Source of the DNA: Lentzea albida
GTDB taxonomy: Bacteria; Actinomycetota; Actinomycetes; Mycobacteriales; Pseudonocardiaceae
NCBI RefSeq assembly: GCF_900111005.1
Contig: NZ_FOFV01000005.1
Span: forward strand, 186,001-250,000
DNA: 64,000 nt
Direction: 5' to 3'
Under the pieces are notes generated by a model. That model saw nothing but the letters and a program-made list of their open reading frames with translations, did not search any database and had not been told where the DNA came from. A program made the translations under genes and the position numbers. Position 1 is the first letter of the stretch. The number at the start of each line of letters is the position of its first letter. Of this stretch, positions 7,699 to 16,811 are shown piece after piece.

Positions 7699-10600
7699 CT
7701 AGTCGCGTTCGACCAGGTGCCCGATCACGGTCGGGCCGGGGTGCGCGTGACCGGAGCCGTCCCGGCGCGGGTCCACCTCGGGCAGTTCCACCGGCGAGCC
7801 CTTGTCGTCCGCGCCCGCCGGGCGGGAGCCGATCCACGCGAGCACCAGGTGCGTCTCCCCCTTGAGGAAGCGCTGCGACCGCACACCACCCGTGGCGCGG
7901 CCCTTCGCCGGGTACTCGCTGAACGGCGTGACCTTGACGCTCTGCCCGGACGACGTGACGACCATCGGCTCGCCGTGCTCGTCGTCGTCCGTGCGGATGG
8001 CGCCGAAGAAGACCACACGCGCGTCGCCGCTCAGGTTGATGCCCGCCATGCCACCGCCCTTGAGGCCCTGGGGCCGCACGAGTTTGGCGTCGTAGCGCAG
8101 CAGCGACGAGTCGGAGCTGACGAACGCCAGCGTCTCGCTGCCGTCCGTGAGCCACGTGCAGCCGACGATCTCGTCGCCGTCCTTGAGCGAGATGACCTCG
8201 AACTCGTCCGACCGTACCGGCCACTCCGGCACGCACACCTTCACGGTGCCGAGCTTCGTGCCGAGCGCGATGCCGGGCGAGTCCTTCGGGTCGAGCGGCG
8301 CGATGCCGACGACCTTCTCACCCTTCTGCAACGGCACCAGTTCGCTCGCCGCCATGCCGCCGCGCAGCGAGACCGTGCCGCTCTGCTCGGGCAGCACCGG
8401 GAGCGGGAGCACGTCCGTCTTGAAGGCGCGGCCGAGGTTCGTGATGAGGACGACCTGGCCCCGCGCCGTGGAGTGCACCGTGGCCAGCACGGCGTCGTGC
8501 TTCACCCGGCCCGCACGCCGCTTGCCCTCGCTCACCTCCTCCGACTCCGCCGCGGTGCGCGCGACCAGACCCGTGGCGCTCAGGATCACCTGGCACGGGT
8601 CGTCCGCGACCTCCAGCGGGCCGGCGGGCTTGGACGCCGCCAGCACCTCCTTGAGGTCGCCGTCGATGAGGCTCGTCCTGCGCTCACCGCCGAGTTCCTT
8701 GGCCACGGCGGCCAGCTCGGTCGACACGAGCTTCTTGAGCACGGCCTCGTCGTCCAGGATCGCGCTCAGCTCGGCGATCTCCTGACGCAGCTTGTCCTGC
8801 TCGTTCTCGAGCTCGAGCTTGTCGTACTTGGTGAGGCGGCGCAGCGGCGTGTCGAGGATGTAGGAGGCCTGGATCTCCGACAGCTTGAACTGCTTCATCA
8901 GGCCGTCCTTGGCGGCCTGCGCGTTCTCGCTGCCCCGGATCAGCTTGATGACCTTGTCGATGTCCAGCAGGGCCTTCAGCAGACCCTCGACGAGGTGCAG
9001 CCGCTCCTCGCGCTTGCGGCGCCGGAACTTCGTGCGCCGCGTGACGACCTCGTAGCGGTGCTGCAGGAAGACCTCCAGCAGCTCCTTGAGGCCGAGCGTC
9101 TGCGGCTGCCCGTTCACCAGCACCAGGTTGTTGATGCCGAACGACTGCTCCATCGGCGTCAGCCGGTACAGGTCCGCGAGCAACGCCTGCGGGTTCACGC
9201 CGACCTTGCACTCGATGACGAGCCGGATGCCGTTCTCGCGGTCCGTGAGGTCCTTGACGTCCGCGATACCCGTGAGGCGCTTGGACTTGTTGACCTCGTC
9301 CGTGATCTTCTCGACGATCCGCTCGGACCCCACGCCGTACGGCAGCTCGGTGACCGTGATGGCCTGACGGCCGCGGGAGCCCTCCAGCGGGCCGATCTCG
9401 ACCTTGGCGCGCATGCGCACCACACCGCGGCCGGTCTCGTACGCCTTCCGCACCTCGTCGAGGCCGAGCAGCATGCCGCCGGTCGGCAGGTCCGGCCCCG
9501 GCACGAACTCCATCAGCTTGTCGAGGTCGGCGTTCGGGTGCGTGATCAGCCACCGCGCCGCGCCCACGACCTCGCGCAGGTTGTGGGGGATCATGTTCGT
9601 GGCCATGCCGACCGCGATGCCGGACGTGCCGTTGACCAGCAGGTTCGGGAACGCCGCCGGGAGCACGCTCGGCTCTTCGAGCGAGCCGTCGTAGTTCGGG
9701 CGGAAGTCGACCGTGTCCTCGTTCAACTCGCCGACGAGGTGCATCGCCGCGTGCGACATGCGCGCTTCGGTGTTGTGGTTGACGAACCCGCCGGCAAGGA
9801 ACGAGTGATCCTCCGAGACGACGCGAACCGAGTAGACCTCTGCCGGCTCGGCCGCCTCGACCGCGGTCACCGACTCGAAGCGGTACCCGGAGTCCATGAT
9901 CGGCAGGATCGTCGCGAGGACCTCCGGGTCCTTGATCCGGTCGATGATCCTCAGGCGCTCGGTCTCCCATCGTTCGATGCGGTCGAAGTTGTGCTGGACC
10001 AGCCACTTCCGGCCGCTGCCACGACGGTCGAAGTCGAGCGCGTTCCGCACGTAGTCCGCGACGAACGGCACCGAGTCCTGGCTGAGCCGGTGCGGCCGCA
10101 GTGGCGAGTGCCGAAGCAGGTCCTTGAGCTTCGCCTGCTTGGTCTTGAGGAAACCGACCCGCTCGGCGAACGCCGTCACGTTGCGCAGCCCCGAAACCAC
10201 CAGCCGGTGCTCCACCGAGCCACTCGGACGCGTGTAGCGGCGGTGCACGGCGATCACGCCGAACTCCGCGAGCAGTTCCTGCATCTCAGCGGTGAGCCGC
10301 TCGCTGTACGACGTGTACTGAACCGTAAAGCCGTCCTTCGCGACCCGACAGCCCCCATCGCCTTCGAAGGCCGCCATCAGGAATGCGCGCTTGACACCCC
10401 AACCACCGCGCCAGACGCACTCCGGAACGAACTTGTCCCGTGCCTGGTGGCCGATGAGCTCCGCCAGGGGACCCGCCCGGAACGCGTCCATGCCACCTGA
10501 GCTCTCCTGGACGTCGAGCTCCCAGATCTTCTTCCGGTCCCGGCGCGTCTCACGCTCACGGACATAGCGCTGGCCGCCGACCACCTGGTCATAGGCGTGC

Positions 10601-11466
10601 AGAACCTCGCGGAAGTAGTGATCGTCGGCGTTGTTGAACCCAGCCCTGCTCTCGGATGCCCACCCTTCCGAAACCCACGCGCCGGCGAGGACCCCGAGCA
10701 CGTATTCCTGCGCGGTGGGGACGATCTGCGACCACGCGTTCCGGGCTACCGCGACGACCGCGCCCGGCTCGAGTTCGTCCAGGCGCCGCCACTGGAACAG
10801 GGGCACGCCCATTGGCGCCTCGAGACACAGCACCAGGTGGTTTTCGCTGCCGCGGACCGAGAAGCCCGACTTGGTCGTCATCCGGAGCGTGGGATGCACG
10901 CCGGAGTTGAAGACTTTGTCGACCTGGACAGCCTTGCCGTCCTTGTCGAGCACCTCGAAGTCGGCGTCCGCCTCGGAGTCCGCCGGCAGGTCGACGAGAT
11001 CGCCGATGCGCACACTGGCCCCGTCAGCAAGCCGGATGCGGGTGTCCCCCACCACGCAGTACCGGCTCGCGGCCGGTCCGTCATCTGGTGACCCGAAGTT
11101 GCCGTGCCCGTCGATCAGCGGCTCGTTCAGGCTGAAGTCCTGTGCGAGCCGGACCAGTGCGTCGTAGATCGCGGTGTCACCGTGCGGGTGATAGCGGCCC
11201 ATCGTGTCACCGACCACGCGCGACGACTTCACGTACGGCGATGTCGGCCGCTGCCCGTTGTCATGCATCGAGTACAGGATGCGGCGGTGCACCGGCTTGA
11301 GGCCGTCGCGCGCGTCCGGCAACGCCCGCGAGTGGATGACCGAGTACGCGTACTCCAGGTACGAGTCCTCGATCTCCGTCTTCAGCGAGTTGTCGAGCAC
11401 CTGGGCGCCGGCCCGGTCGAAGGCGGCGGGGTCGACCTTGGTCGTGGGTCCCTTGCGGCGTGCCAT
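7699..11466 (-). CDS. parC: Topoisomerase IV subunit A (second GyrA-like protein) interrupted by an intein
   Basis: The reading frame codes for 1255 residues; without the intein (residues 137-565) the mature subunit is 826 residues, normal for actinobacterial ParC/GyrA-like proteins. RYHPHGD and GHGNFGSPDDGPAASRY lead to catalytic Tyr136, which attacks DNA; after the intein TEARMSHAAM continues the same motif. The breakage-reunion domain continues with LVNGTSGIAVGMATNM and the coiled-coil tower (LILDTPLRRLTKYDK region), and a C-terminal DNA-wrapping domain follows. It pairs with ParE encoded 31 bases upstream. I call it ParC rather than GyrA because it follows ParE with no recF or gyrase context; this rests on context and needs a tree. 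Splicing is required to make an active enzyme. Confidence 0.88.
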   Translation of the reverse strand: MARRKGPTTKVDPAAFDRAGAQVLDNSLKTEIEDSYLEYAYSVIHSRALPDARDGLKPVHRRILYSMHDNGQRPTSPYVKSSRVVGDTMGRYHPHGDTAIYDALVRLAQDFSLNEPLIDGHGNFGSPDDGPAASRYCVVGDTRIRLADGASVRIGDLVDLPADSEADADFEVLDKDGKAVQVDKVFNSGVHPTLRMTTKSGFSVRGSENHLVLCLEAPMGVPLFQWRRLDELEPGAVVAVARNAWSQIVPTAQEYVLGVLAGAWVSEGWASESRAGFNNADDHYFREVLHAYDQVVGGQRYVRERETRRDRKKIWELDVQESSGGMDAFRAGPLAELIGHQARDKFVPECVWRGGWGVKRAFLMAAFEGDGGCRVAKDGFTVQYTSYSERLTAEMQELLAEFGVIAVHRRYTRPSGSVEHRLVVSGLRNVTAFAERVGFLKTKQAKLKDLLRHSPLRPHRLSQDSVPFVADYVRNALDFDRRGSGRKWLVQHNFDRIERWETERLRIIDRIKDPEVLATILPIMDSGYRFESVTAVEAAEPAEVYSVRVVSEDHSFLAGGFVNHNTEARMSHAAMHLVGELNEDTVDFRPNYDGSLEEPSVLPAAFPNLLVNGTSGIAVGMATNMIPHNLREVVGAARWLITHPNADLDKLMEFVPGPDLPTGGMLLGLDEVRKAYETGRGVVRMRAKVEIGPLEGSRGRQAITVTELPYGVGSERIVEKITDEVNKSKRLTGIADVKDLTDRENGIRLVIECKVGVNPQALLADLYRLTPMEQSFGINNLVLVNGQPQTLGLKELLEVFLQHRYEVVTRRTKFRRRKREERLHLVEGLLKALLDIDKVIKLIRGSENAQAAKDGLMKQFKLSEIQASYILDTPLRRLTKYDKLELENEQDKLRQEIAELSAILDDEAVLKKLVSTELAAVAKELGGERRTSLIDGDLKEVLAASKPAGPLEVADDPCQVILSATGLVARTAAESEEVSEGKRRAGRVKHDAVLATVHSTARGQVVLITNLGRAFKTDVLPLPVLPEQSGTVSLRGGMAASELVPLQKGEKVVGIAPLDPKDSPGIALGTKLGTVKVCVPEWPVRSDEFEVISLKDGDEIVGCTWLTDGSETLAFVSSDSSLLRYDAKLVRPQGLKGGGMAGINLSGDARVVFFGAIRTDDDEHGEPMVVTSSGQSVKVTPFSEYPAKGRATGGVRSQRFLKGETHLVLAWIGSRPAGADDKGSPVELPEVDPRRDGSGHAHPGPTVIGHLVERD
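9772..11058 (-). mobile_element. Intein with LAGLIDADG-type homing endonuclease inside parC
   Basis: A 429-residue intein starts with Cys (CVVGDTRIRLADG, block A) directly after catalytic Tyr136 and ends VNHN before Thr. Block B is seen around SGFSVRGSENHLVL. Two dodecapeptide-like helices, LGVLAGAWVSEGW and FLMAAFEGDGG, mark a LAGLIDADG homing endonuclease, and YSVRVVSEDHSFLAGGFVNH is block F/G. All residues for splicing (Cys1, block B His, terminal His-Asn, downstream Thr) are present, and both endonuclease helices keep acidic residues, so the element looks active. Its site, Tyr|Thr in the RYTEAR motif, is the site known for mycobacterial GyrA inteins. Confidence 0.92.
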
Positions 11467-11497
11467 GACTGTGTTCCAGCTCTTTCTGTCTGAAGGC

Positions 11498-13549
11498 TCA
11501 GAGGTCGATGGCCGACTGGTCGACCCGTGCGGCGGACTCGACGAGCCAGTTGCGGCGCGGCTCGACCTTCTCGCCCATCAGCAGTTCCAGTGCCTCTTCG
11601 GCCGCCTCGACGTCGGTCATCGTGATGCGGCGGACGGAGCGGGTGGACGGGTTCATCGTGGTCTCCCACAACTCGTCCGCGTCCATCTCGCCGAGGCCCT
11701 TGAACCGCGGCACCGGCGTGACGACCTGCTTGCCGGCCTTCTCGAGCCGCGCGACCGTCTGCTCCATCTGGCGTTGGGTGAAGGTGAAGTGCGTCTCGGG
11801 GTTGCGGCCGCGGGTCATGACCTTGTGCAACGGGGGCATCGCCGCGTACAGGCGGCCGTCCTCGATCACCGGGCGCATGTACTTGGCGAACAACGTGATC
11901 AGCAGCGTGCGGATGTGGCTGCCGTCGACGTCCGCGTCGGCCATCAGGATGACGCGGCCGTACCGCATCTGCGACAGCTCGAAGGTGCGGCCGGTGCCGG
12001 CGCCGAGGACCTGGACGATCGAGGCGATCTCGGCGTTGCGCAGCGTGTCGGCCAGGGAGGCCTTCTGGACGTTGAGGATCTTGCCGCGCAAGGGGAGCAG
12101 CGCCTGGTACTCGGAGACGCGGGCCATTCTGGCCGAGCCGAGGGCGCTGTCGCCTTCCACGAGAAAAAGCTCAGAACGCGAAACACCCGTGGTGCGGCAG
12201 TCGACCAGCTTGGCCGGCATCGCCGCGCCCTCGAGCGCCGTCTTCCGGCGCGCCGCGTCCTTCTGCTGCTTCTGCGTGAGCCGGACGCGGGAGGCGTCGA
12301 CGACCTTCTGCAGGACGGTCTTGGCCTCCACCTTGGTCTTGCGGTCCTCGGTCCACGCGCGGACCTGCGCGTCGACGATGCCCTGCAGGACCTTGGTGAT
12401 GCCGGCGGTGGAGAGCTCGTCCTTGGTCTGCGAGGTGAACTGCGGTTCGGGGATGCGGACGTGGATGACGGCCGTCATGCCCTCGAGCACGTCGTCCAGG
12501 GTCGGCATCTCCTCCTTGGGCTTCAGCAGGCCCCGGGTCTTGGAGATGGCGTCCTGCACGGCCTTCACGACGGCGCGGTCGAAGCCGCGGCGGTGGGTGC
12601 CGCCGTGCATGTTGCGGATGGTGTTGGTGAAGCACTCGACGGTGCGCTCGTAGCCGGTGCCCCAGCGCAGGGCCACCTCGACCTCGGCCTGACGCTCCAC
12701 TTTGGACCGCATGACGCCGTTCTCGTCGGCGGCGTTCTCGAAGTAGGTGCCGGAGCCGGTGATGACCAGCGTGCCGGAGACGGCGCGGTCGCCTGCGGGG
12801 GCCAGGAAGTCGACCATGTCGGTGAGGCCGTTGGGGTAGTGGAAGACCTCTTCGGAGATCGAGTCTTCCAGAGCGGTCCGCAGCACGTAGGTGACTCCGG
12901 GGACGAGGAACGCCGTGTTGCGCATCTTCTGGCGGACGGTCTCCACGTCCAGTGCGGCGCCGTTCTCGAAGTAGCGGGCGTCGTACCAGTAGCGGGTGGA
13001 GGTGCCGGTCGACTCGTTGCGCTTCATCTTGCCGACGACGTTCAGGCCGGCCTGGCGGGTGAACTTCGCCTTGGGGCCGGGGCCGTCGAAGACGCCGGGG
13101 ACGCCGTGGGCGAACGACATCGAGTGGACCTTGCCGCCGCGGCGGACCGTGACGTCGTAGCGGTGCGAGAGGGCGTTGACGGCGGAGGCGCCGACGCCGT
13201 GCAGGCCGCCGGAGGTCTTGTAGCCGGAGCCGCCGAACTTGCCGCCGGCGTGGAGCTTGGTCAGCACGAGTTCCACACCGGACAGACCGGACTTCGCGTG
13301 CACGTCGGTGGGGATGCCGCGGCCGTCGTCGTCGACCTGGACGCTGCCGTCGGCGTGCAGCGTGACGACGATCTTGGTCGCGTGGCCGGCGACGCCCTCG
13401 TCGGTGGAGTTGTCGACGATCTCGCTGAAGAGGTGGTTGATGCCCCTGCTGTCGGTCGACCCGATGTACATGCCCGGCCGTTTGCGCACGGCCTCGAGAC
13501 CTTCCAGGTGGGTGAGGTCGTCGGCCCCGTACAGGGTCTCAGCGGTCAC
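11498..13549 (-). CDS. parE: Topoisomerase IV subunit B (second GyrB-like protein)
   Basis: 683 residues. The GHKL ATPase shows EIVDNSTDEGVAGHA, DDDGRGIPTDVH and KTSGGLHGVGASAVNALS. The transducer domain follows, then the TOPRIM domain with ELFLVEGDSALG and LMADADVDGSHIRTLL, and the C-terminal PRFKGLGEM motif. The GTG at 13549 is chosen because agggagc stands 6 to 12 bases upstream and the family start (TLYGADDLTHLEGLEAVRKR) follows at once; a longer frame begins 48 bases further upstream. It works with ParC, encoded next in the operon, to decatenate or relax DNA using ATP. Confidence 0.9.
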   Translation of the reverse strand: MTAETLYGADDLTHLEGLEAVRKRPGMYIGSTDSRGINHLFSEIVDNSTDEGVAGHATKIVVTLHADGSVQVDDDGRGIPTDVHAKSGLSGVELVLTKLHAGGKFGGSGYKTSGGLHGVGASAVNALSHRYDVTVRRGGKVHSMSFAHGVPGVFDGPGPKAKFTRQAGLNVVGKMKRNESTGTSTRYWYDARYFENGAALDVETVRQKMRNTAFLVPGVTYVLRTALEDSISEEVFHYPNGLTDMVDFLAPAGDRAVSGTLVITGSGTYFENAADENGVMRSKVERQAEVEVALRWGTGYERTVECFTNTIRNMHGGTHRRGFDRAVVKAVQDAISKTRGLLKPKEEMPTLDDVLEGMTAVIHVRIPEPQFTSQTKDELSTAGITKVLQGIVDAQVRAWTEDRKTKVEAKTVLQKVVDASRVRLTQKQQKDAARRKTALEGAAMPAKLVDCRTTGVSRSELFLVEGDSALGSARMARVSEYQALLPLRGKILNVQKASLADTLRNAEIASIVQVLGAGTGRTFELSQMRYGRVILMADADVDGSHIRTLLITLFAKYMRPVIEDGRLYAAMPPLHKVMTRGRNPETHFTFTQRQMEQTVARLEKAGKQVVTPVPRFKGLGEMDADELWETTMNPSTRSVRRITMTDVEAAEEALELLMGEKVEPRRNWLVESAARVDQSAIDL

Positions 13550-13980
13550 GGGTATTGCTCCCTGATTGTGTGCGGACTGCCAGCAGGGTATCTGCACCGA
13601 CCGACAATTCTTCGCAGGACGCCCGTCATGGAAGTGCGAATCGCCCTGGTTGGTGCGTCACATCCGGTTCCGCACCCCTGCTGACCTGCGGAATCGGGTG
13701 AGTTCGACCCAAACGGGACCGCGTGCGCCACATCGCGCGCGAGCGGGACTCGAAGGCCGGGTACCCGAGCACGTGCGCGGCCAACCCGCGGGCTCGGATC
13801 AGCGCGGTTCGACAGTCCTTTGTGGACTCGACCGCGCCAGCCGGGCAGGTCGGGAGCGCGCACGGCGGAGGTTGCGCGCGAGACCGTTCCGAGACCTTCC
13901 CGCAACGGACCCGTGAACCGCTGTGAACGGCAGCACGTATGCCCCGGTGTCGGAAACGGACCGAGGGACGGAGTGATCGC
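13550..13980. other. 431-base intergenic region between divergent parE and aminotransferase genes
   Basis: This gap must hold the promoters of parE (leftward) and the aminotransferase (rightward). I see no clear operator palindrome, RNA gene or conserved small gene. Short open frames here have no ribosome site or family features. The ggag at 13970-13973 sets the aminotransferase start at 13981. Confidence 0.5.
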
Positions 13981-15156
13981 GTGCGGCATGGTGTGGACTC
14001 GGGTCTCTTCCAGCAGACCGCGCACAGCCCGTCCTACTTCGAGCTGTCGCGAACGGGTGCGGGCGAGCTCGTGGACTTCTGCATCCCGTGCAACCCGTAC
14101 TTCCCGACCCCGCAGATGTTCGAGGAGCTGTCGAAGAACCTCGAGGCGGTGCTGAAGTTCTACCCGAGCGACTCGACGAAGATCGCGGCGCAGCTGAGCA
14201 GCGTGCTGGGGCTCAACCCGGCCACGATCGCGATGTCGAACGGCAGCACCGAGCTCATCACGTGGATGGACCACATGTGGATCCACGAGAGCGTCGCGAT
14301 CCCGATCCCGACCTTCGGCCGCTGGACCGACCAGCCGATGGAGAGCAACAAGCGCGTCGACATGTTCCTGCTCCAGGAGAGCAACAACTTCGAGCTGGAC
14401 GTCGACGAGTACATCAAGTTCATCCGCGCCCGCGGTTCCAGGGTGGCCGTGATCTGCAACCCGAACAACCCCGACGGCGGCTACCTGCCGCGCAGGGAGA
14501 TCGTCCGGTTCATGGACGAGCTGTCGGACCTGGACCTGGTCGTGATCGACGAGTCGTTCATCGACTTCGTCGAGGTCGAGCGCGTTCCGTCGGTCGCGGC
14601 CGAGGCGTCCATCCGGCCCAACGTGGTCGTGCTGAAGAGCCTCGGCAAGAACTTCGGCCTGCACGGCATCCGGTTCGGCTACCTGGTGGCGAACCCCGGT
14701 CTGGCCGGGAAGATGCGCCAGATCCTGCCGAAGTGGAACCTGAACTCCCTGGCGGAGACCGTCGTGTTCATGCTGGCCGAGCACGAGGCGGAGTACGCCG
14801 AGAGCCTGCGTCTGCTGTCACGGGACCGGTACCGGATGGGCATGGAGCTCTCACGCCTCCCGGACCTGACCGTCTACTCCTCGCAGGCCAACTTCCTGCT
14901 GGTCAAGCTCGGCGGTGGCATCGACGGCCGCGAGCTGCGGGACCACCTGCTGTCCCGCCACCAGGTCTTCATCCGCGAGTGCGGCAACAAGCTCGGCATG
15001 ACCAGCAAGTTCGCGCGCCTGGTAGTGCGGCCGGAACACGACGTGGACCGGCTCGTCGAGGGCATCCGCGACTTCACCCAGGCGAGGTGGACGAACGACC
15101 ACCCGTCGCATTCGAGCCATTCCAGCGAACCGTCGCTGTTGATGCACAGCGCCTGA
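13981..15156 (+). CDS. PLP-dependent class I/II aminotransferase (HisC/CobD-like)
   Basis: 391 residues from the GTG at 13981, which has ggag seven bases before it. Fold-type I features: FCIPCNPYFPTP at the N-terminus, MSNGSTELI, VICNPNNPDGGYLPR (substrate/PLP Asn), LVVIDESFIDF (Asp for the PLP ring), LKSLGKNFGLHGIRFGYLV (Schiff-base Lys) and a C-terminal RLVVRP Arg. It resembles histidinol-phosphate aminotransferase and threonine-phosphate decarboxylase, but it is not in a his or cob cluster, so the substrate is open. The tail after about residue 370 is Ser/His-rich (HPSHSSHSSEPS) and probably unstructured. The next gene begins 56 bases after its stop, so both may be co-transcribed. Confidence 0.8.
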   Translation: MRHGVDSGLFQQTAHSPSYFELSRTGAGELVDFCIPCNPYFPTPQMFEELSKNLEAVLKFYPSDSTKIAAQLSSVLGLNPATIAMSNGSTELITWMDHMWIHESVAIPIPTFGRWTDQPMESNKRVDMFLLQESNNFELDVDEYIKFIRARGSRVAVICNPNNPDGGYLPRREIVRFMDELSDLDLVVIDESFIDFVEVERVPSVAAEASIRPNVVVLKSLGKNFGLHGIRFGYLVANPGLAGKMRQILPKWNLNSLAETVVFMLAEHEAEYAESLRLLSRDRYRMGMELSRLPDLTVYSSQANFLLVKLGGGIDGRELRDHLLSRHQVFIRECGNKLGMTSKFARLVVRPEHDVDRLVEGIRDFTQARWTNDHPSHSSHSSEPSLLMHSA

Positions 15157-15212
15157 CGATCAGCGCCACACGAGACAGCGACCGAACCACTTCTCCGAAA
15201 GGTTGCCCAGAG

Positions 15213-16811
15213 ATGTCATCACCGCACGCCCTCAGCGGTCGGCGCGGCCAGGTGGCTGCGGCCGCGCTGGTGGCCGCCACACTGCTGAACGCGGCCATGT
15301 TCGGCGGTACCGGCGCCACGGCGTCCTCGCACCGGGAGGCGCCCCTCATCGCGGGTGACCCGGCCGTGGACAACACGGACCTGTACGCGTTCGTGAGTCC
15401 CGACCACAAGGACACCGTGACGCTGGTCGGCAACTGGTCCGGCTTCCAGGAGCCGAACGGCGGCCCGAACTTCTTCCCGTGGGCCGAGGACGCGCAGTAC
15501 GACTTCAACGTCGACAGCGACGGTGACGCGAAGCCGGACATCACGCTGCGCTTCACGTTCGAGACCGACGACCGGCGCAAGAACAACACGTTCCTGTACG
15601 CGAACGGTGTCGTGGACTCGCTCGACGACGAGAACCTGCTGTTCCGGCAGCGCTACGACCTGGAGGCGATCTACCAGAACGGCCAGAAGGTCAGGCTGGT
15701 GGACAACGCCCCGGTCGCGCCGTCGCCGAACGGCCCGGCGTCGATGCCTGACTTCAAGAAGCTGCGCGACCAGGCGGTCACGCAGATCGCCGGTGGCGGC
15801 AAGGTCTACGTGGGTCCGTCGGAGGACGCGTTCTTCGCCGACCTGCGGGTGTTCGACCTGCTCTACGGCGGCAACCTGAGCGAGGTCGGCCAGGACACGC
15901 TGCGCGGCTACAACGTCAACACGATCGCGATCCAGCTGCCGAAGAACGCGCTGGCGTTGCGCAACGACATGCACCGCAACCCGAACATCGGCGTCTGGAG
16001 CACCACGCAGCGCCGCACGTTGAAGCTCTCGCCCGGCAAGGCGGAGGCGGTCGGTGACTTCGTGCAGGTCTCGCGCCTGGGCAACCCGCTGGTCAACGAG
16101 GTCGTGGCCCCCGCGGGTCTCAAGGACGCGTTCAACGGCCTGCGCCCCGACCAGGACGCCGGTGTGAAGGAGCTCGTCGACCGGGTGGTGAACCCGGAGC
16201 TGCCGAAGCTCGTCGAGGCGATCTACAAGATCCCGGCGCCGCAGGGCCAGCGCGACGACCTGGCGGAGATCTTCCTGACGGGCATCACGAAGAAGCTCGG
16301 CGCGCAGATCAACGCGGACCTGAACTCGCAGGTGAACAACCAGGACGCGGACGCGCGGAGGTTCCGGCCGAGCGAGATGCTGCGGCTGAACATGATGATC
16401 GACCCGAACCCCAGCCCGAACCGCCTGGGTCTGCTCGCGGGTGACACGCAGGGCTTCCCGAACGGCCGCAGGCTGACCGACGACGTGGTGGACATCGCCG
16501 TGCAGGCGATGGAGGGTGCGGCGGCATCGGGCAAGCTCGTCGACGCGCTCGCCACGGGCGACAAGGTCGACGCGAACGACCAGCCGTTCGAGGCGAACTT
16601 CCCGTACGTCGGCCTGCCCCGCAACGGCACGGCGGTCAACGCGAGCGGCACCACGGCCGAGGTCGCGGTCAACCCGGTCGGCAAGATCGGGACCATCGAC
16701 CCGATGGCCATGACGACGGCGGTCGGCTCGGCGATCGTGTTCGGTGGCGGTTTCCTCCTGTGGCGCAAGCGCCAGCAGCAGATCCGCAAGTACGGGTCGC
16801 ACTCGAAGTGA
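15213..16811 (+). CDS. DUF4331-family exported protein with C-terminal membrane anchor
   Basis: 532 residues. A signal sequence (VAAAALVAATLLNAAMFGG) is followed by SSHREAPLIAGDPAVDNTDL, the hallmark start of DUF4331, and by YAFVSPD and NWSGFQEPNGGPNFFPW. Near the C-terminus VGSAIVFGGGFLLWRKRQQQ is a membrane span with a positively charged inner end, so most of the protein sits outside the cell. The function of DUF4331 is not established; conserved Asp, His and Asn residues could bind metal or a ligand. It overlaps the next gene by GTGA and begins a three-gene unit with a TPR lipoprotein-like gene and a nickel/cobalt-type transporter, which suggests a role in metal handling. Confidence 0.85.
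   Translation: MSSPHALSGRRGQVAAAALVAATLLNAAMFGGTGATASSHREAPLIAGDPAVDNTDLYAFVSPDHKDTVTLVGNWSGFQEPNGGPNFFPWAEDAQYDFNVDSDGDAKPDITLRFTFETDDRRKNNTFLYANGVVDSLDDENLLFRQRYDLEAIYQNGQKVRLVDNAPVAPSPNGPASMPDFKKLRDQAVTQIAGGGKVYVGPSEDAFFADLRVFDLLYGGNLSEVGQDTLRGYNVNTIAIQLPKNALALRNDMHRNPNIGVWSTTQRRTLKLSPGKAEAVGDFVQVSRLGNPLVNEVVAPAGLKDAFNGLRPDQDAGVKELVDRVVNPELPKLVEAIYKIPAPQGQRDDLAEIFLTGITKKLGAQINADLNSQVNNQDADARRFRPSEMLRLNMMIDPNPSPNRLGLLAGDTQGFPNGRRLTDDVVDIAVQAMEGAAASGKLVDALATGDKVDANDQPFEANFPYVGLPRNGTAVNASGTTAEVAVNPVGKIGTIDPMAMTTAVGSAIVFGGGFLLWRKRQQQIRKYGSHSK

Noticed and set aside
7342-10500. A 1052-codon open frame on the plus strand opposite parC
   Set aside because: It is the antisense shadow of a GC-rich gene: composition is Arg/Leu/His/Asp-skewed, no family motifs, no ribosome site, while the minus strand encodes intact ParC.
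13550-13980. Small gene or RNA in the parE/aminotransferase gap
   Set aside because: Short frames have no ribosome site or conserved features, and no strong RNA fold or terminator is visible.
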